From an uncultured Verrucomicrobia subdivision 3 bacterium (GTDB lineage: Bacteria; Verrucomicrobiota; Verrucomicrobiia; Limisphaerales; UBA11358), in NCBI GenBank assembly GCA_903850425.1, contig CAINLR010000076.1, positions 1 through 52,070 of the forward strand: a DNA stretch of 52,070 nucleotides, in the 5' to 3' direction. The position numbers and the translations under genes are program-made. Each line of letters begins with the position of its first letter. The first letter of the stretch is position 1. Of the stretch, positions 24,524 through 34,089 are shown piece by piece. The notes beneath the pieces were generated by a model that was not told where the DNA came from, made no database searches, and saw only the letters and a list, made by a program, of their open reading frames with translations.

Positions 24524-25092
24524 TACGCAAGCTCCTTGTGCCGGAAGCATGTCACCCAATGGTCGTTCACCATGCCGACCGCCTGCATGTGGGCGTAGCA
24601 AATCGTCGAGCCGACAAATTTGAATCCCCGCTTCAACAAGTCTTTGCTCATCGCGTCGGAAATTTCCGTTTTGCCCGGAACGTCCTGCATGTTCCGGCGA
24701 CGATTGATGATCGGTTTGCCACCTACAAACCGCCAGAGATACGCATCAAAGCTGCCGAACTCCTCCCGCACCTTCAGGAACGATTTTGCATTCTGAATCG
24801 TGGCGTGAATCTTCAGGCGGTTACGGATGATGCCGGCGTTGCCCAGCAGTGCGACGATTCTCTTGTCGTCATAGCGCGCGATCTTTTCCGCATCAAAATG
24901 GTCGAAAGCGGCGCGATAATTCTCGCGCTTCTTCAAGACTGTGTGCCAGCTCAGGCCCGCTTGCGCGCCTTCCAGAATGAGGTATTCGAACAGCAGCCGG
25001 TCGTCGTGGACCGGCACGCCCCATTCCGTGTCGTGATAACGGAGATAAAGCTCGTCGGTCGGCCAGGGGCAGCGGCTGCGTTCGGTTTTCAT
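24523..25092 (-). CDS. tag: DNA-3-methyladenine glycosylase I
   Basis: The ATG at 25092 gives 189 residues and the family start MKTERSRCPWPTDELYLRYH. Zinc ligands expected for Tag are visible: the Cys in RCPW, the His in YHDTEWG, and the final His and Cys in VNDHWVTCFRH. The substrate-pocket motif EGAQAGLSWHTVL is present. The enzyme removes 3-methyladenine from alkylated DNA. An upstream in-frame start at 25149 would include repeat DNA and is rejected. The gene is divergent from the acetyltransferase gene. Confidence 0.94.
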   Translation of the reverse strand: MKTERSRCPWPTDELYLRYHDTEWGVPVHDDRLLFEYLILEGAQAGLSWHTVLKKRENYRAAFDHFDAEKIARYDDKRIVALLGNAGIIRNRLKIHATIQNAKSFLKVREEFGSFDAYLWRFVGGKPIINRRRNMQDVPGKTEISDAMSKDLLKRGFKFVGSTICYAHMQAVGMVNDHWVTCFRHKELA

Positions 25093-25113
25093 GCCATGGA
25101 GAATAATCATCCA

Positions 25114-25245
25114 CGCTCCAATCTCCAAGCTCCCGAGAAGCGCCAACAATCAAAACGGCTGGTAGGGCGCGTCACTCCGTGCGCGCCGTGCCATGACGTT
25201 TGAGGCTTGATACTTCTCTGGTGCTTGGAGCTTGGATTTGGGTGC
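25114..25245. repeat. Two dispersed repeat types between tag and the acetyltransferase gene
   Basis: Imperfect outer arms lie at about 25114-25139 (CTCCAATCTCCAAGCTCC type) and 25213-25245 (TGCTTGGAGCTTGGATTTGG type). They enclose a GGTAGGGCGCGTCACTCCGT unit at 25161-25180. The GGTAGGG unit resembles the in-frame element at 16954. From 25246 to 25475 no further structure or gene is seen. Confidence 0.55.
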
Positions 25246-25475
25246 GTTTTCCTTTCGGCCTCGTTTACTTTTCCGACCGCCGCACCGGGGGCTTTTGCGC
25301 TTGCACGTCAGAATCGTTGTGCGAAGAATCCTTCATGGCTGGGCTGGTTGCCCACAAGATGTTTGCGACAACGTCAAAACTCTTCGCTGCCGACTGTGCC
25401 CGATTGTCCCAGATCCGAATTAGCCCACAGCGGTTCGGTTCAATACGGTGTTCTGCAACCGAAAGGAACAGCACA

Positions 25476-26288
25476 ATGACTGACTACGAAATCGTCGAAA
25501 CCAACGCCGAGAACATCGGCTGTTGCAGCTTCTGTGGCTACCAAGATGCCAGTGGCCTGGGACATCGTCGTAAAACGGCTTGGTTGAAGAAGCGCTACGC
25601 CGAAGGCCTCAGATTCAAGGTGCTCCGCTCACGGAGATTTGGTGATATTGGGATGATCGAATACGTTCTTGGCAATCATGCCTGGAGACCGGTGGCGGCG
25701 GCGGGCTACGTGATCATCCATTGCCTCATGGTCAACGGCAAGCACAAGGGGAAGGGTCTGGGCACGCTCCTGTTGGACGGTTGTCTCAGCGATGCGAAGA
25801 AGAACCTGGGCCGCGGCGTCGCCGTGGTGACCAGTTCCGATAGTTTCATGGCCCGAAGGGATTTCTTCATCAAGGCCGGTTTTGTCTCGGTAGAGTGCGC
25901 TCCGCCATACGAGTTGCTCGTTAAGAAATTCAACCGAGCCGCCCCGGATCCTCGTTTCATCGTCAATCAGGAGCGACTATTGCAGCGGCACAAGCAGGGG
26001 CTCACGATCCTGGCGGCAGATCAGTGCCCGCTGGTGCCCAAGTGCGTGAAGGACATTGCGGAGGTCTCCAGAGGATTGGGGTTGGAACCGAAAGTGGTTC
26101 GCGTCAGGAGAGCCAAGGCGTCGCGGGAACTCCCGACACCCTATGGCATGTTCAGTATCCTTTACGATGGAAAGCTGATCGCAGACCGTCCGGTTAGCGG
26201 AACGAGATTCAGGTTCATTATGAGAAAGCTTGCAAAACCAGCCGGCGGAGCGGACGGCGGAAAGGACATGCCAAGACCTACGCTTTGA
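25476..26288 (+). CDS. GNAT N-acetyltransferase with YoaP-like C-terminus
   Basis: The ATG at 25476 follows a GAAAGGAAC ribosome site; earlier in-frame starts back to 25200 run through repeat DNA. The 270-residue protein has a GNAT domain at about 40-160, with the acetyl-CoA loop NGKHKGKGLGTLLL. The remaining C-terminal part, with CPLVPKCVKDI and TPYGMFSILYDGKLI, resembles the YoaP extension. An N-terminal CCSFCGYQD cysteine cluster and the C-terminal CPLVPKC are unusual and may bind metal or a thiol. Its codon use is less extreme in GC than its neighbours, and the flanks lack operon partners, so recent transfer is possible. Confidence 0.75.
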   Translation: MTDYEIVETNAENIGCCSFCGYQDASGLGHRRKTAWLKKRYAEGLRFKVLRSRRFGDIGMIEYVLGNHAWRPVAAAGYVIIHCLMVNGKHKGKGLGTLLLDGCLSDAKKNLGRGVAVVTSSDSFMARRDFFIKAGFVSVECAPPYELLVKKFNRAAPDPRFIVNQERLLQRHKQGLTILAADQCPLVPKCVKDIAEVSRGLGLEPKVVRVRRAKASRELPTPYGMFSILYDGKLIADRPVSGTRFRFIMRKLAKPAGGADGGKDMPRPTL

Positions 26289-27044
26289 GTTGCGGTTCCG
26301 CCGCTTGGCCGCGCACGCATTCACGTTAGCTGGCGATCAGATCAAGGTGGCTCGTAGGCCAATGCCCGCGGACGGCGGGAAGCCAACCCAGCCGCCCGCC
26401 GCATAGGACTGCCTGCTCAAATTTCCAGGCGTGACTGTGCTCAGGAAAAAGGTTTTCACCGAAACAAGCCCGTTGCTGCCCGCCACCTGCACGATAAAAT
26501 TTACATTCGTCATCACGCTTGGCGGCGATTGCGAGCATCAAAAGCGGTTGGAAGGACAGGCTGGGTGAATGGCCGAACACAAGTGAACTGCTCAAGGCAA
26601 GGTTAGACCTGCTGAGCCAAAGATGCTGATAGGCTCAAACCAAAAAAGTATGCAGTCGGTTGTTCCACCAAGGTCATGGAACACACGGATAATCAAGACT
26701 GTCGGGGTAAAGGCGGGGGCTAAATCATTCATATCACCGCAATCCAACATTGTAAACCCGACACGCCGACTCGGCTACGAGGCCGGTGCGTCCGCAAGCA
26801 ACGCTCCTGGGCTGGAGGACACAATCCCGTTGGGACAGCACAATTGACGCGATTTAGCCTCGAAAAACTCTCTCAAAAACCCATATTCGCATTGTATAAT
26901 AAGGGTTTCAGGCTTTTTTAGCCCTGCTTTGCACAATCCGGCAAAATCATCCTTAATGGGGTGTAAAAAGTCGTTTTCGGCAACCGCTGGCAACTGACTT
27001 TCACCTGCGAACCTGATAAATCATTTACCAAGGCTGGCGGGCGG
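26289..27044. other. Long region without a supportable gene
   Basis: About 755 bp lie between the acetyltransferase and RND genes. Short open frames exist (for example 26623-26847 plus and 26775-26993 minus), but they overlap each other, have no ribosome site and match no family I know. The right part is more AT-rich. It contains a perfect TATAAT in CATTGTATAATAAGG near 26895, without a good -35. No terminal inverted repeats or transposase remnants were recognised. Confidence 0.5.
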
Positions 27045-30000
27045 TTAACTTTTCTCCTTCCGGTTGTTCGCCATGAAGTAAAGGAGCGGCACCAGCACCG
27101 GCGCGGTGAACATGGAGATCAGGCTTCCCGCCATCAGCGCTATCGCCAGCCCTTGAAAAATCGGGTCGGTCAGAATCACGGTTGCTCCTGCCACCACCGC
27201 CAGCGCGGTGAGCATGATGGGGCGAAACCGGATCATGCCTGCCTCAACCACCGCCTCGGCGAGCGGATGACCTTCCGCCAGCCGCAGTTCGATGAAGTCC
27301 ACGAGGATGATGGAATTGCGCACCACAATGCCCGCGCCCGCCATGAAACCGATCATCGAAGTCGCCGTGAAAAAAGCGTGCAAAATGCCGTGCGCCGGTA
27401 AAACGCCAATGAGCGAAAACGGAATCACAATCATCACGATCAGCGGCGTGACGAACGACTTGAACCAGCCGACCATCAAAACGTAAATCAGCACCAGCAC
27501 GGCGGCGAACGCCAGGCCGAGATCGCGGAAGACTTCAATGGTGATGTGCCATTCACCGTCCCATTTCATTGAGGGCTGCTGGTCAGAGAACGGCAGGATG
27601 GCGTTGTAAATTTTCAGAGGCGAGCCGTCGCCTCCGAATTCTCGCGTATCGAGTTTTGCCAGAGCATCATTCATTTTCAAAATGGCATACACCGGACTTT
27701 CCACTACGCCCGCCACGTCGCCGATAACGTAAGTGACCGGCATGAGGTTCTTGTGATAGATGCTTTTGTCCGTGATGGTCTGTTTCACCGTCACCAACTC
27801 GCGCAATGGCACGAGTGGCGCGGCACTGCCGGCGGTCGCCGGTTCAGGCAAGGCGTTTGCATCGCCGGAACGCACACGCAGCGCGAGCAATTCCTCCGGG
27901 TTGCTCCGGCTGGCCAGCGGCAGTTGCAGGACGATGTTCACGTCCTCCTTCTCGCGCGGGACGTGCAGTAAATCCACTGACTCGCCGCCCACGGCGATTT
28001 TGAGCGTCTGCGAAATCGTCTCCGCGCTGATGCCGTGTAGTGCCGCCTTTTCCTTATCAATGACAAATTCCACTTTCGGCTGGTCGGCCTCGATATACCA
28101 GTCCGTGTCCACCACGCCGGGCGTGTTGTGGAAAATATCAATTACCTTTTGCGCCATCTTCAAACGGTTCTCTTCGGTCGGCCCGTAAATTTCGGCAACC
28201 AAAGTTTGCAACACCGGCGGGCCGGGCGGCACTTCGGCCACGGCGACCCGTGCGCCATATTTCGCCGCGATTTCCGCCACGCGCGGACGCACGCGCTTGG
28301 CAATATCGTGACTTTGCGCCTTGCGCTCGCCTTTCGGAACCAAGTTGATTTGCAAATCCGCCACGTTCGCGCCACGGCGCATGAAGTAGTGGCGCACGAG
28401 GCCGTTGAAATTAAACGGTGACGCGACACCCGCATAAATTTCGTAATCCGTCACTTCCGGCTCAACACGAACAGCGGCGGCGATTTCTCGCGCGGCCTGC
28501 GCGGTGCGTTCGAGCGAACTGCCTTCCGGCATGTTCAGGATGATTTGAAATTCGCTCTTGTTGTCGAACGGCAGCATCTTCACCTTCACCCAGCCGACAT
28601 AGACCAGCGCCATCGAGACGAGCAGTAGCACGACGAGCGCGGCGAGAAATTGATAACGCCGTTTCGCGCTGGCAATCAGCGGTGTCATCAGCCCGCGATA
28701 CATGCCGCTGAAAAAACTTTCGCTGGCGGCTTCGTGATCCGGCGCGTGACTGTCAGCCGCCTGGATTTTCTTCCGCCATTGCAAAATGCGGATGGCCGCC
28801 CAGGGCGTGACGATGAAGGAAATACCCAGCGAGAAAAACATCGCCGCACTCGCCCCTATCGGAATCGGCCGCATATACGGCCCCATCAGCCCGCCGACGA
28901 ACGCCATCGGCAGCACGGCGGCAATCACCGCGAACGTCGCGAGGATCGTTGGGTTGCCCACTTCGCCCACGGCCTCGATGGCGACCATGACGCGGCTGCG
29001 CCCCTTGCTTTCCGGCAGATGGAAATGGCGCACGATGTTTTCCACCACCACAATCGCGTCATCCACCAAAATGCCGATGGAGAAAATCAGCGCGAACAGC
29101 GTGATGCGATTCAGTGTGAAGCCGTAGAGGTAAAACACCAGCAGCGTCAGCGCGAGCGTCGCGGGGATTGCCAGTGCCACGATGAGTGATTCACGCCAGC
29201 CCAGCACGAACAGAATCAGCACGGAGACGCTCACCACCGCGAGGAGCATGTGCCAGAGCAGTTCGTTGGATTTGTCCTCCGCCGTCACGCCGTAGTTGCG
29301 TGTGACGCTGACTTGGACATCCGCCGGAATGATGTAGCCCTTGAGCGTGTCCACTTTTTTCAAAACTTGCCGGGCGACGGAAATGGCATTCGCGCCGGGC
29401 CGCTTGGCAATGGAGATCGTGACCGCCGGTTCATCGGCGGAAACTTTGTTCGCCGCACCCGAACCAAAGAAAACATATTGGCTTGGCTCTTCCGCGCCAT
29501 CTTTGATGTCCGCCACGTCGCGCAAATAAACCGGCTTGCCGGAATACGCGCCCACCACCACGTTGCGCACATCGTCGGCGGTTTGCAAAAACGCGCCGGT
29601 TTCCACGACAACTTCGTGGTTGTCGCTGGTCAGGCCGCCGGCGGAAAATTGTTTGTTCGCCTGTTGCAACATCGGCACCAGACCGGCGGGCGACAGATTG
29701 CGCGACGCCAGCCGCACCGGATCGAGCAGCACGCGCACTTGCCGTTGCGCGCCGCCGATGATGGTCGTCTCGGCCACCAGCGGCACTTGCTTGATCGCAT
29801 CATCCACTTGCGCGGCCAGCCGCCGCAACGTGAGGTGATCGTAATGCGGACTGTGAATCGTCAGCGCCAGAATCGGCACGTCATCAATCGTCCGCGCCTT
29901 GATCAGCGGGGTCGAAACACCGTGCGGAATCTTGTCGAAATTCTGCTGCAACTTCTGGTTCAGCTTCACCAGACTGTTTTCCATGTTTTCGCCGACCTTG

Positions 30001-30329
30001 AAACGCACGATGACCGTTGACTGCCCTTCGCTCGAAGTCGAATAGATGTATTCCACGCCGGGAATTTCCCAAAGCAGCTTTTCCATCGGGCGCGTGGCGC
30101 GTTCCTCGACTTCCTTTGCGTGGAAACCTGGCATGGACACCAGCACATCCACCATCGGCACTTTGATTTGCGGCTCCTCCTCACGCGGTAGCATAACCAC
30201 GGCAAACACGCCCAGCAGCAGCGACGCGACGACGATGAGCAGCGTCAGTTTGGAATCAATGAATGACTGCGCAATGCGCCCGGCGATGCCCAAATGCTCG
30301 CCCGCTGGATTGTCTTGGCTGGCTTTCAC
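27045..30329 (-). CDS. RND-family efflux pump permease
   Basis: The 1094-residue protein is a full-length RND permease with an N-terminal helix (about 27-47), two large periplasmic loops (about 48-350 and 590-900) and twelve membrane helices. Helix 4 has [11 protein letters not shown], with the proton-relay pair D423-D424. This resembles the hydrophobic-compound (HAE-like) branch more than heavy-metal CusA, which has a different pattern at this place. The start overlaps the adaptor's stop by four bases (ATGA). It lies last in a thioredoxin-DUF6132-DUF2892-adaptor-pump operon that has an ECF-type promoter element. No outer-membrane factor gene is in the window. Confidence 0.94.
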   Translation of the reverse strand: MKASQDNPAGEHLGIAGRIAQSFIDSKLTLLIVVASLLLGVFAVVMLPREEEPQIKVPMVDVLVSMPGFHAKEVEERATRPMEKLLWEIPGVEYIYSTSSEGQSTVIVRFKVGENMENSLVKLNQKLQQNFDKIPHGVSTPLIKARTIDDVPILALTIHSPHYDHLTLRRLAAQVDDAIKQVPLVAETTIIGGAQRQVRVLLDPVRLASRNLSPAGLVPMLQQANKQFSAGGLTSDNHEVVVETGAFLQTADDVRNVVVGAYSGKPVYLRDVADIKDGAEEPSQYVFFGSGAANKVSADEPAVTISIAKRPGANAISVARQVLKKVDTLKGYIIPADVQVSVTRNYGVTAEDKSNELLWHMLLAVVSVSVLILFVLGWRESLIVALAIPATLALTLLVFYLYGFTLNRITLFALIFSIGILVDDAIVVVENIVRHFHLPESKGRSRVMVAIEAVGEVGNPTILATFAVIAAVLPMAFVGGLMGPYMRPIPIGASAAMFFSLGISFIVTPWAAIRILQWRKKIQAADSHAPDHEAASESFFSGMYRGLMTPLIASAKRRYQFLAALVVLLLVSMALVYVGWVKVKMLPFDNKSEFQIILNMPEGSSLERTAQAAREIAAAVRVEPEVTDYEIYAGVASPFNFNGLVRHYFMRRGANVADLQINLVPKGERKAQSHDIAKRVRPRVAEIAAKYGARVAVAEVPPGPPVLQTLVAEIYGPTEENRLKMAQKVIDIFHNTPGVVDTDWYIEADQPKVEFVIDKEKAALHGISAETISQTLKIAVGGESVDLLHVPREKEDVNIVLQLPLASRSNPEELLALRVRSGDANALPEPATAGSAAPLVPLRELVTVKQTITDKSIYHKNLMPVTYVIGDVAGVVESPVYAILKMNDALAKLDTREFGGDGSPLKIYNAILPFSDQQPSMKWDGEWHITIEVFRDLGLAFAAVLVLIYVLMVGWFKSFVTPLIVMIVIPFSLIGVLPAHGILHAFFTATSMIGFMAGAGIVVRNSIILVDFIELRLAEGHPLAEAVVEAGMIRFRPIMLTALAVVAGATVILTDPIFQGLAIALMAGSLISMFTAPVLVPLLYFMANNRKEKS

Positions 30330-31345
30330 GGTTTGATCGTCACAGGTTGTCCATCAACCAAGTCCGAAGCATTTTCGGAAACAACTTGTTCGCCGGAATT
30401 CAAACCGGAGACCACTTCAATTTCATCACCAATGCGGCTGCCCGTTTTGACGATTCTCAATTGCGCATGGCCGTTCGCGACAACGAAAACCAATTCCATT
30501 TGTCCACGCTGAATCACGGCGGCAGCGGGAACGCGAATCGCGCTCGCTTCACCAACCGGAACCGCGACGCGCCCAAACTGACCGGAACGCAAACCCGTTG
30601 CGCCCGGCAAATCCAGTTTCACCAGATAGGTGCGGCTGTTGGGATCAGCCGTGGGAGACATTTCAGCAACCGTGCCTTCAATTTCGCTGGCCACGGCGGC
30701 GATGCGCACGGCAAGTTTGTCGCCGACCTTCACATTACCGACCAGCGCTTCCGGCACATCCGCTTCGAGGCGCAGCGTGTCGGGATTTTCCATTTGCAGC
30801 AGCGGCTTGCCCGGCGCGGCCAGGTCGCCCACATCCGCCAGTTTGCGCGTAATGACGCCGCCAAACGGCGCGGCAATCAGGGTGTAGTCGAGCATGGTTT
30901 TGGCTTCGGCTTCGGCAGCGGCGGCGATGCGGAACTTGGACTGCGCGTTGTCGAATTCCGACTGCGAAAGAATTTTCTGCTGTATCAAATCTGTGTCACG
31001 TTTCAAATCGTTCTCGGCTTGCTGCCGGGCGGCGGCGGCTTGATCCAGCCGCGACTGAATTTCTTGCGCGTTCACCAGCACGAGCTTTTCACCGGCCTTC
31101 ACCAACTGGCCAGGGACGACCAGCATTTGCTCGATGCGACCGCTGACTTTCGCCTCAATGACCGCGCTCAATTTCGGGCGCACCGTGCCGACGACATCCT
31201 CCGTGGCGGCGCGCGACTTGCGCTCGACGGTTTGAACGCGAACTGTGGCGGACGGCAGTTCCGTTTGATTTTGTTCCGTTACCTTATGACAGCCGGAAAA
31301 AAGCGGAATCGCCGCGACGAGGGTTGAAAGCAGAAAGCGTTTCAT
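30326..31345 (-). CDS. RND efflux adaptor (membrane fusion) lipoprotein
   Basis: The ATG at 31345 gives 339 residues with a lipoprotein signal (LFSGC, Cys19). The body has the HlyD/AcrA order: a beta-barrel strand and lipoyl half ([20 protein letters not shown]), an alpha-hairpin coiled coil at about 90-150, the second lipoyl half ([16 protein letters not shown]), and barrel and membrane-proximal domains. It would link the permease to an outer-membrane channel. It overlaps the pump gene by four bases and follows the DUF2892 gene by 17 bp. Confidence 0.94.
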   Translation of the reverse strand: MKRFLLSTLVAAIPLFSGCHKVTEQNQTELPSATVRVQTVERKSRAATEDVVGTVRPKLSAVIEAKVSGRIEQMLVVPGQLVKAGEKLVLVNAQEIQSRLDQAAAARQQAENDLKRDTDLIQQKILSQSEFDNAQSKFRIAAAAEAEAKTMLDYTLIAAPFGGVITRKLADVGDLAAPGKPLLQMENPDTLRLEADVPEALVGNVKVGDKLAVRIAAVASEIEGTVAEMSPTADPNSRTYLVKLDLPGATGLRSGQFGRVAVPVGEASAIRVPAAAVIQRGQMELVFVVANGHAQLRIVKTGSRIGDEIEVVSGLNSGEQVVSENASDLVDGQPVTIKP

Positions 31346-31362
31346 GGCGTAACACAACTCTG

Positions 31363-31596
31363 TCACGAACAGCACGAGCTGTCAGACTTTTTCTCGTTGC
31401 CACAGCAAGACCCGCCGACGCCCATTTTCTTCAACACCATCTCCAATGGGCAAAAATTCGTGAACGAAGATTGCAGCAGGTTGAAGCCGACAAACGCGGT
31501 GAACCAGAGCCAGTTCGGGCTGTGGTAATGCGCGAGCAGCAGGCTGAGGAGGATAAACGTGCCGGCGAACCGGCGGATGATCATGTGCATTTTCAT
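31363..31596 (-). CDS. DUF2892 small membrane protein with cysteine tail
   Basis: This 77-residue protein has two hydrophobic helices and the DUF2892 pattern (FVGFNLLQSSFTNFCPLEMVLKKMG), as in the C-terminal part of E. coli YgaP. The tail GGSCCGNEKKSDSSCCS adds four cysteines in two CC pairs to the one in the core, suggesting metal or persulfide binding. Its place between the DUF6132 microprotein and the adaptor gene puts it in the ECF-linked operon. An internal ATG at residue 5 is an alternative start. Confidence 0.82.
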   Translation of the reverse strand: MKMHMIIRRFAGTFILLSLLLAHYHSPNWLWFTAFVGFNLLQSSFTNFCPLEMVLKKMGVGGSCCGNEKKSDSSCCS

Positions 31597-31617
31597 ATAG
31601 ATGTTATTTTGGTTTGT

Positions 31618-31785
31618 TTAATGGAAACTGGTCGCAATCAACACGCCGAGCACCGCGCCGTATATCGTGCTGATGACGGGATGGCTGGTAAGCGGGCAGG
31701 CACCGGAGGAACAGCCCACAAATTTATACCATCCAAAGCCGAGACCGCCGCCAGCAATGACCCCAATGACAATGCGTAGTATCAT
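31618..31785 (-). CDS. DUF6132-like microprotein
   Basis: A 55-residue reading frame begins with the ATG at 31785, four bases after the thioredoxin stop codon, and ends 21 bases before the DUF2892 start. It encodes two glycine-rich hydrophobic helices flanking CSSGACPLTSHPVIS. The same CSSGACPLT core and following IYGAV segment form the N-terminus of the thioredoxin fusion at 42688-43242, which strongly supports that this short gene is real. Function is unknown; the paired cysteines face a membrane interface and may be redox-active or bind a metal. Confidence 0.8.
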   Translation of the reverse strand: MILRIVIGVIAGGGLGFGWYKFVGCSSGACPLTSHPVISTIYGAVLGVLIATSFH

Positions 31786-31789
31786 GGCT

Positions 31790-32131
31790 TTAAGCGGTGA
31801 CGTTCAAATTTGCCGCTTTCTCCAGCCAGGCTTTGAATGGGCGCGGGCCGTAAAAGCCTTCGACTTGATCCACCGGCTCACCGTCGCGAAACACCATCAG
31901 CGTTGGCACGCTGCTGATTTCATATTCGCCAGCCAGTGCGGGAGCATCATCAATGTTCACCTTGGCGAACTTTATTTTGCCGGCAAATTCGGCGGCGAAT
32001 TGTTCCAGCAGTGGCGCGAGCATCAGACACGGCCCGCACCACGGCGCGTAAAAATCCACCAGCACCGGGCCGGGGGCGCGCAGGACTTCGGTTTCAAAAT
32101 TGGCTTCGGTCAGTTCGATGATGTTTTTCAT
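31790..32131 (-). CDS. Thioredoxin
   Basis: From the ATG at 32131 the protein has 113 residues and begins MKNIIELTEANFETEVL, like classical thioredoxins. An ATG twelve bases upstream (32143) is also possible. The redox motif WCGPC lies at residues 31-35, and the cis-proline in SVPTLMVF is present. It is first in the operon with DUF6132, DUF2892 and the RND pump. A TGTAAC/GGCTC ECF-type promoter element lies 29 bp before the chosen start. As there is no signal peptide it acts in the cytoplasm. Confidence 0.93.
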   Translation of the reverse strand: MKNIIELTEANFETEVLRAPGPVLVDFYAPWCGPCLMLAPLLEQFAAEFAGKIKFAKVNIDDAPALAGEYEISSVPTLMVFRDGEPVDQVEGFYGPRPFKAWLEKAANLNVTA

Positions 32132-32159
32132 GGCAAAATCCATCGTTGCTACCTTTACC

Positions 32160-32185
32160 GAGCCGCCAACGGAGGAAAAGTTACA
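32160..32185 (-). promoter_or_regulatory. ECF-type promoter element A (thioredoxin-RND operon)
   Basis: Read on the minus strand, TGTAAC (32185-32180) with following TTTT and GGCTC (32164-32160) are exactly 15 nt apart. The same pair with the same spacing occurs at four other operons in the window. The AAC core is typical of ECF -35 boxes. Transcription would start near 32153, leaving about 22 nt before the thioredoxin ATG at 32131. Confidence 0.7.
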
Positions 32186-32248
32186 ATTCAATTGCGGATT
32201 TGCGTCCGGGCTTTCACTGGCCCGGATTTTTGCCTATGCTCCATTGCC

Positions 32249-32638
32249 ATGAATGAAAAAGACGATTCAGCCACCGACCCGCGCATTTATATGGCTGCCG
32301 AACGCACTTTCCTCGCCTGGATAAGAACCGGCATCGCTTTCATGGGATTCGGATTTGTGGTTGCCCGCTTTGGCCTGTTTTTGCGGGAAATCGCGCATAG
32401 CAACAACATGACTGTGCCACAGCATGACAGCGGCCTTTCCCTACCCGTTGGCATTTCCCTTATCGCCGCAGGCATCATGGTCAACCTGATTGCCGCCATC
32501 CGGCATCATCGTTACATCAAGGCGCTTGACCGGGGCCAATTCAGGCAGGCATACGGGTCCGCATTCACATTTTTGGTCGCAGGATTTCTGGCGATCATTG
32601 GACTCGCCGTGGCGGTTTATCTGGCTGTTTTGCTGTGA
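32249..32638 (+). CDS. DUF202 family small membrane protein (YidH-like)
   Basis: The ATG at 32249 gives 129 residues with the DUF202 signature MAAERTFLAWIRTGIAFMGF near the N-terminus and three transmembrane helices (about 23-45, 68-87 and 103-126). The function of this family is not established. It is divergent from the thioredoxin operon, and the 3' end faces the rhodanese-thioredoxin gene with no obvious hairpin between them. Confidence 0.88.
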   Translation: MNEKDDSATDPRIYMAAERTFLAWIRTGIAFMGFGFVVARFGLFLREIAHSNNMTVPQHDSGLSLPVGISLIAAGIMVNLIAAIRHHRYIKALDRGQFRQAYGSAFTFLVAGFLAIIGLAVAVYLAVLL

Positions 32639-32701
32639 CTGATCCCCTTGATTGATTTCCAACACCAATAGTCCATCCCGTCCGAGTTCAATCGCAAAGG
32701 T

Positions 32702-33559
32702 TCATTTCTCTACCGGCTTGCCAGCTTTTGCCCACGCCCTAAATCCAGCGGGCAGGTTATAGAGATTTGGGAAATCAAGATGGTTGAGTTTGTCACACGC
32801 TCTGGCGCTGCGCACGCCGCTGGCGCAATGCACCAGATAAGTTTTGCTCCGGTCAAGCAAGGCGGCTTTGGCTTGAAAGCCAGACGCGGTAACGTCGAGG
32901 TTCACCGCTCCCGGAATATGGCCGGCTTGAAATTCCTCGGGCGTGCGCACATCCAGAATCACGTTTTGTTTGTCATCCGCCATGCGCGCAAATTCCTCGA
33001 CGCTCAAATTTTTATACGCGGCGGTGGCGGCAGGCGTTGCTCCAGTCCCAGGATGACGCTGCAGTTTCGGCAGGACTTCCGCCGCTCCGCCGCCAACGTA
33101 GCCGGATTCCTGAAAGACCGTTTCGCCCGCATCATTCAACAGAACGATGGTGGGAAAACCTTCACCCGGTTCCCGGCTTAAATTGAATCTGGCTTTCAGC
33201 GCGAGGTTGGCCCGTTTTAATTCTTCGCTTTGCGTGAACTTTTGCGGAAAGTCAACGTCCACGAGAACCAGCGCACGGCGGGCGTATTGGACAAATTCCG
33301 GGGAGGTAAAAACCTGACGCTGCATTTCGACGCAGGGCGGGCACCAGTCAGAACCATGAAAAAAGAGCAGGACAGATTTGCCTTCAGCTTTTGCCCGAAC
33401 CAGCGCGTTCGGAAGGTCAGTCAACCAGGTCAGTTCGGTTTGGTTTGACTGGCGCACGGCAGTCGTCGCCGTGATTTCTGATGATTGGGCATCCGCCGTC
33501 ATGGCCAAGCCAGCCAGCAGAATTGCGAAAATTAAGGTGGTGATTGAACTGGTTTTCAT
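32702..33559 (-). CDS. Periplasmic thioredoxin-rhodanese fusion protein
   Basis: The 285-residue protein has a signal peptide (to about residue 24). A thioredoxin-like domain follows, with SDWCPPC (C73, C76) and GFPTIVLLNDAG. A rhodanese domain comes last, at about 184-283, with catalytic Cys245 in HCASGVRSA. This combination suggests a periplasmic sulfur-transfer or disulfide function, such as handling persulfides. Its gene lies between the DUF202 and methyltransferase genes. No copy of the TGTAAC/GGCTC element was found directly upstream. Confidence 0.9.
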   Translation of the reverse strand: MKTSSITTLIFAILLAGLAMTADAQSSEITATTAVRQSNQTELTWLTDLPNALVRAKAEGKSVLLFFHGSDWCPPCVEMQRQVFTSPEFVQYARRALVLVDVDFPQKFTQSEELKRANLALKARFNLSREPGEGFPTIVLLNDAGETVFQESGYVGGGAAEVLPKLQRHPGTGATPAATAAYKNLSVEEFARMADDKQNVILDVRTPEEFQAGHIPGAVNLDVTASGFQAKAALLDRSKTYLVHCASGVRSARACDKLNHLDFPNLYNLPAGFRAWAKAGKPVEK

Positions 33560-33624
33560 TTTTTAATTTTGCGTCAGATGATGATTCACGACAATGCACA
33601 ATTCATTCACACATGACACAGGAG

Positions 33625-34089
33625 TTAGTAAATCCACGGAATGAATCGCCGCACGCGTCGCTCATAGGCAGCGTAGTCAGGGAATTGCTGCCGCAGCCAA
33701 AGCTCTTCGTGCCGGGCTTTGGCATCAAAGAAAATAGCCAGCACCAAGGACACGGCCAAAGCCAGCCAGCTTTGCCAAATGAGTGACCAGCCCACGGCGG
33801 CACAAAAAACGGCAGTGTAAAGCGGATGCCGAATCAGAGCGTAAATGCCGTGTTGGACAAACTGCGCGGATGCGGATGGCTTGGGAAAGGGTGTCAGGTT
33901 TCGCCCCAACGTTAGCGCACCGAAGATGCCACAGATCGCGGAGGCGCAGAGAAAAACCACACCGGAAAGAAAAATCAAATGCAGCTTCGCTGTCGCGTGA
34001 CCGGTGATGCCCAAAATGGCAATGGCAAAGAGAAGCAGGAATTGCCCAACCACCCACCAACCGCCGCGTTGGACAAAGCCGTTACTCAT
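33625..34089 (-). CDS. Isoprenylcysteine carboxyl methyltransferase-like membrane protein
   Basis: The 154-residue protein has four or five transmembrane helices and the C-terminal ICMT/PEMT-type motif: ALIRHPLYTAVF, then EELWLRQQFPDYAAYERRV. Bacterial members methylate small molecules or have unknown substrates. It overlaps the upstream SAM-dependent methyltransferase gene by eight bases, so the two are co-translated. Confidence 0.85.
   Translation of the reverse strand: MSNGFVQRGGWWVVGQFLLLFAIAILGITGHATAKLHLIFLSGVVFLCASAICGIFGALTLGRNLTPFPKPSASAQFVQHGIYALIRHPLYTAVFCAAVGWSLIWQSWLALAVSLVLAIFFDAKARHEELWLRQQFPDYAAYERRVRRFIPWIY

Noticed and set aside
26289-26345. ACGTTAGCTGG string after the acetyltransferase gene, reminiscent of an integron attC core
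   Set aside because: GTTAGCT does not match the GTTRRRY core, no paired inverse core was found, and no integrase or second cassette is present.
26623-26993. Short overlapping open frames of 72-74 codons on both strands
   Set aside because: They overlap each other, have no ribosome site, and resemble no family.
27045-30329. Classification of the RND pump as a CusA-type heavy-metal exporter
   Set aside because: The helix-4 motif [11 protein letters not shown] fits the HAE-like branch, and metal-pump methionine sites were not identified.
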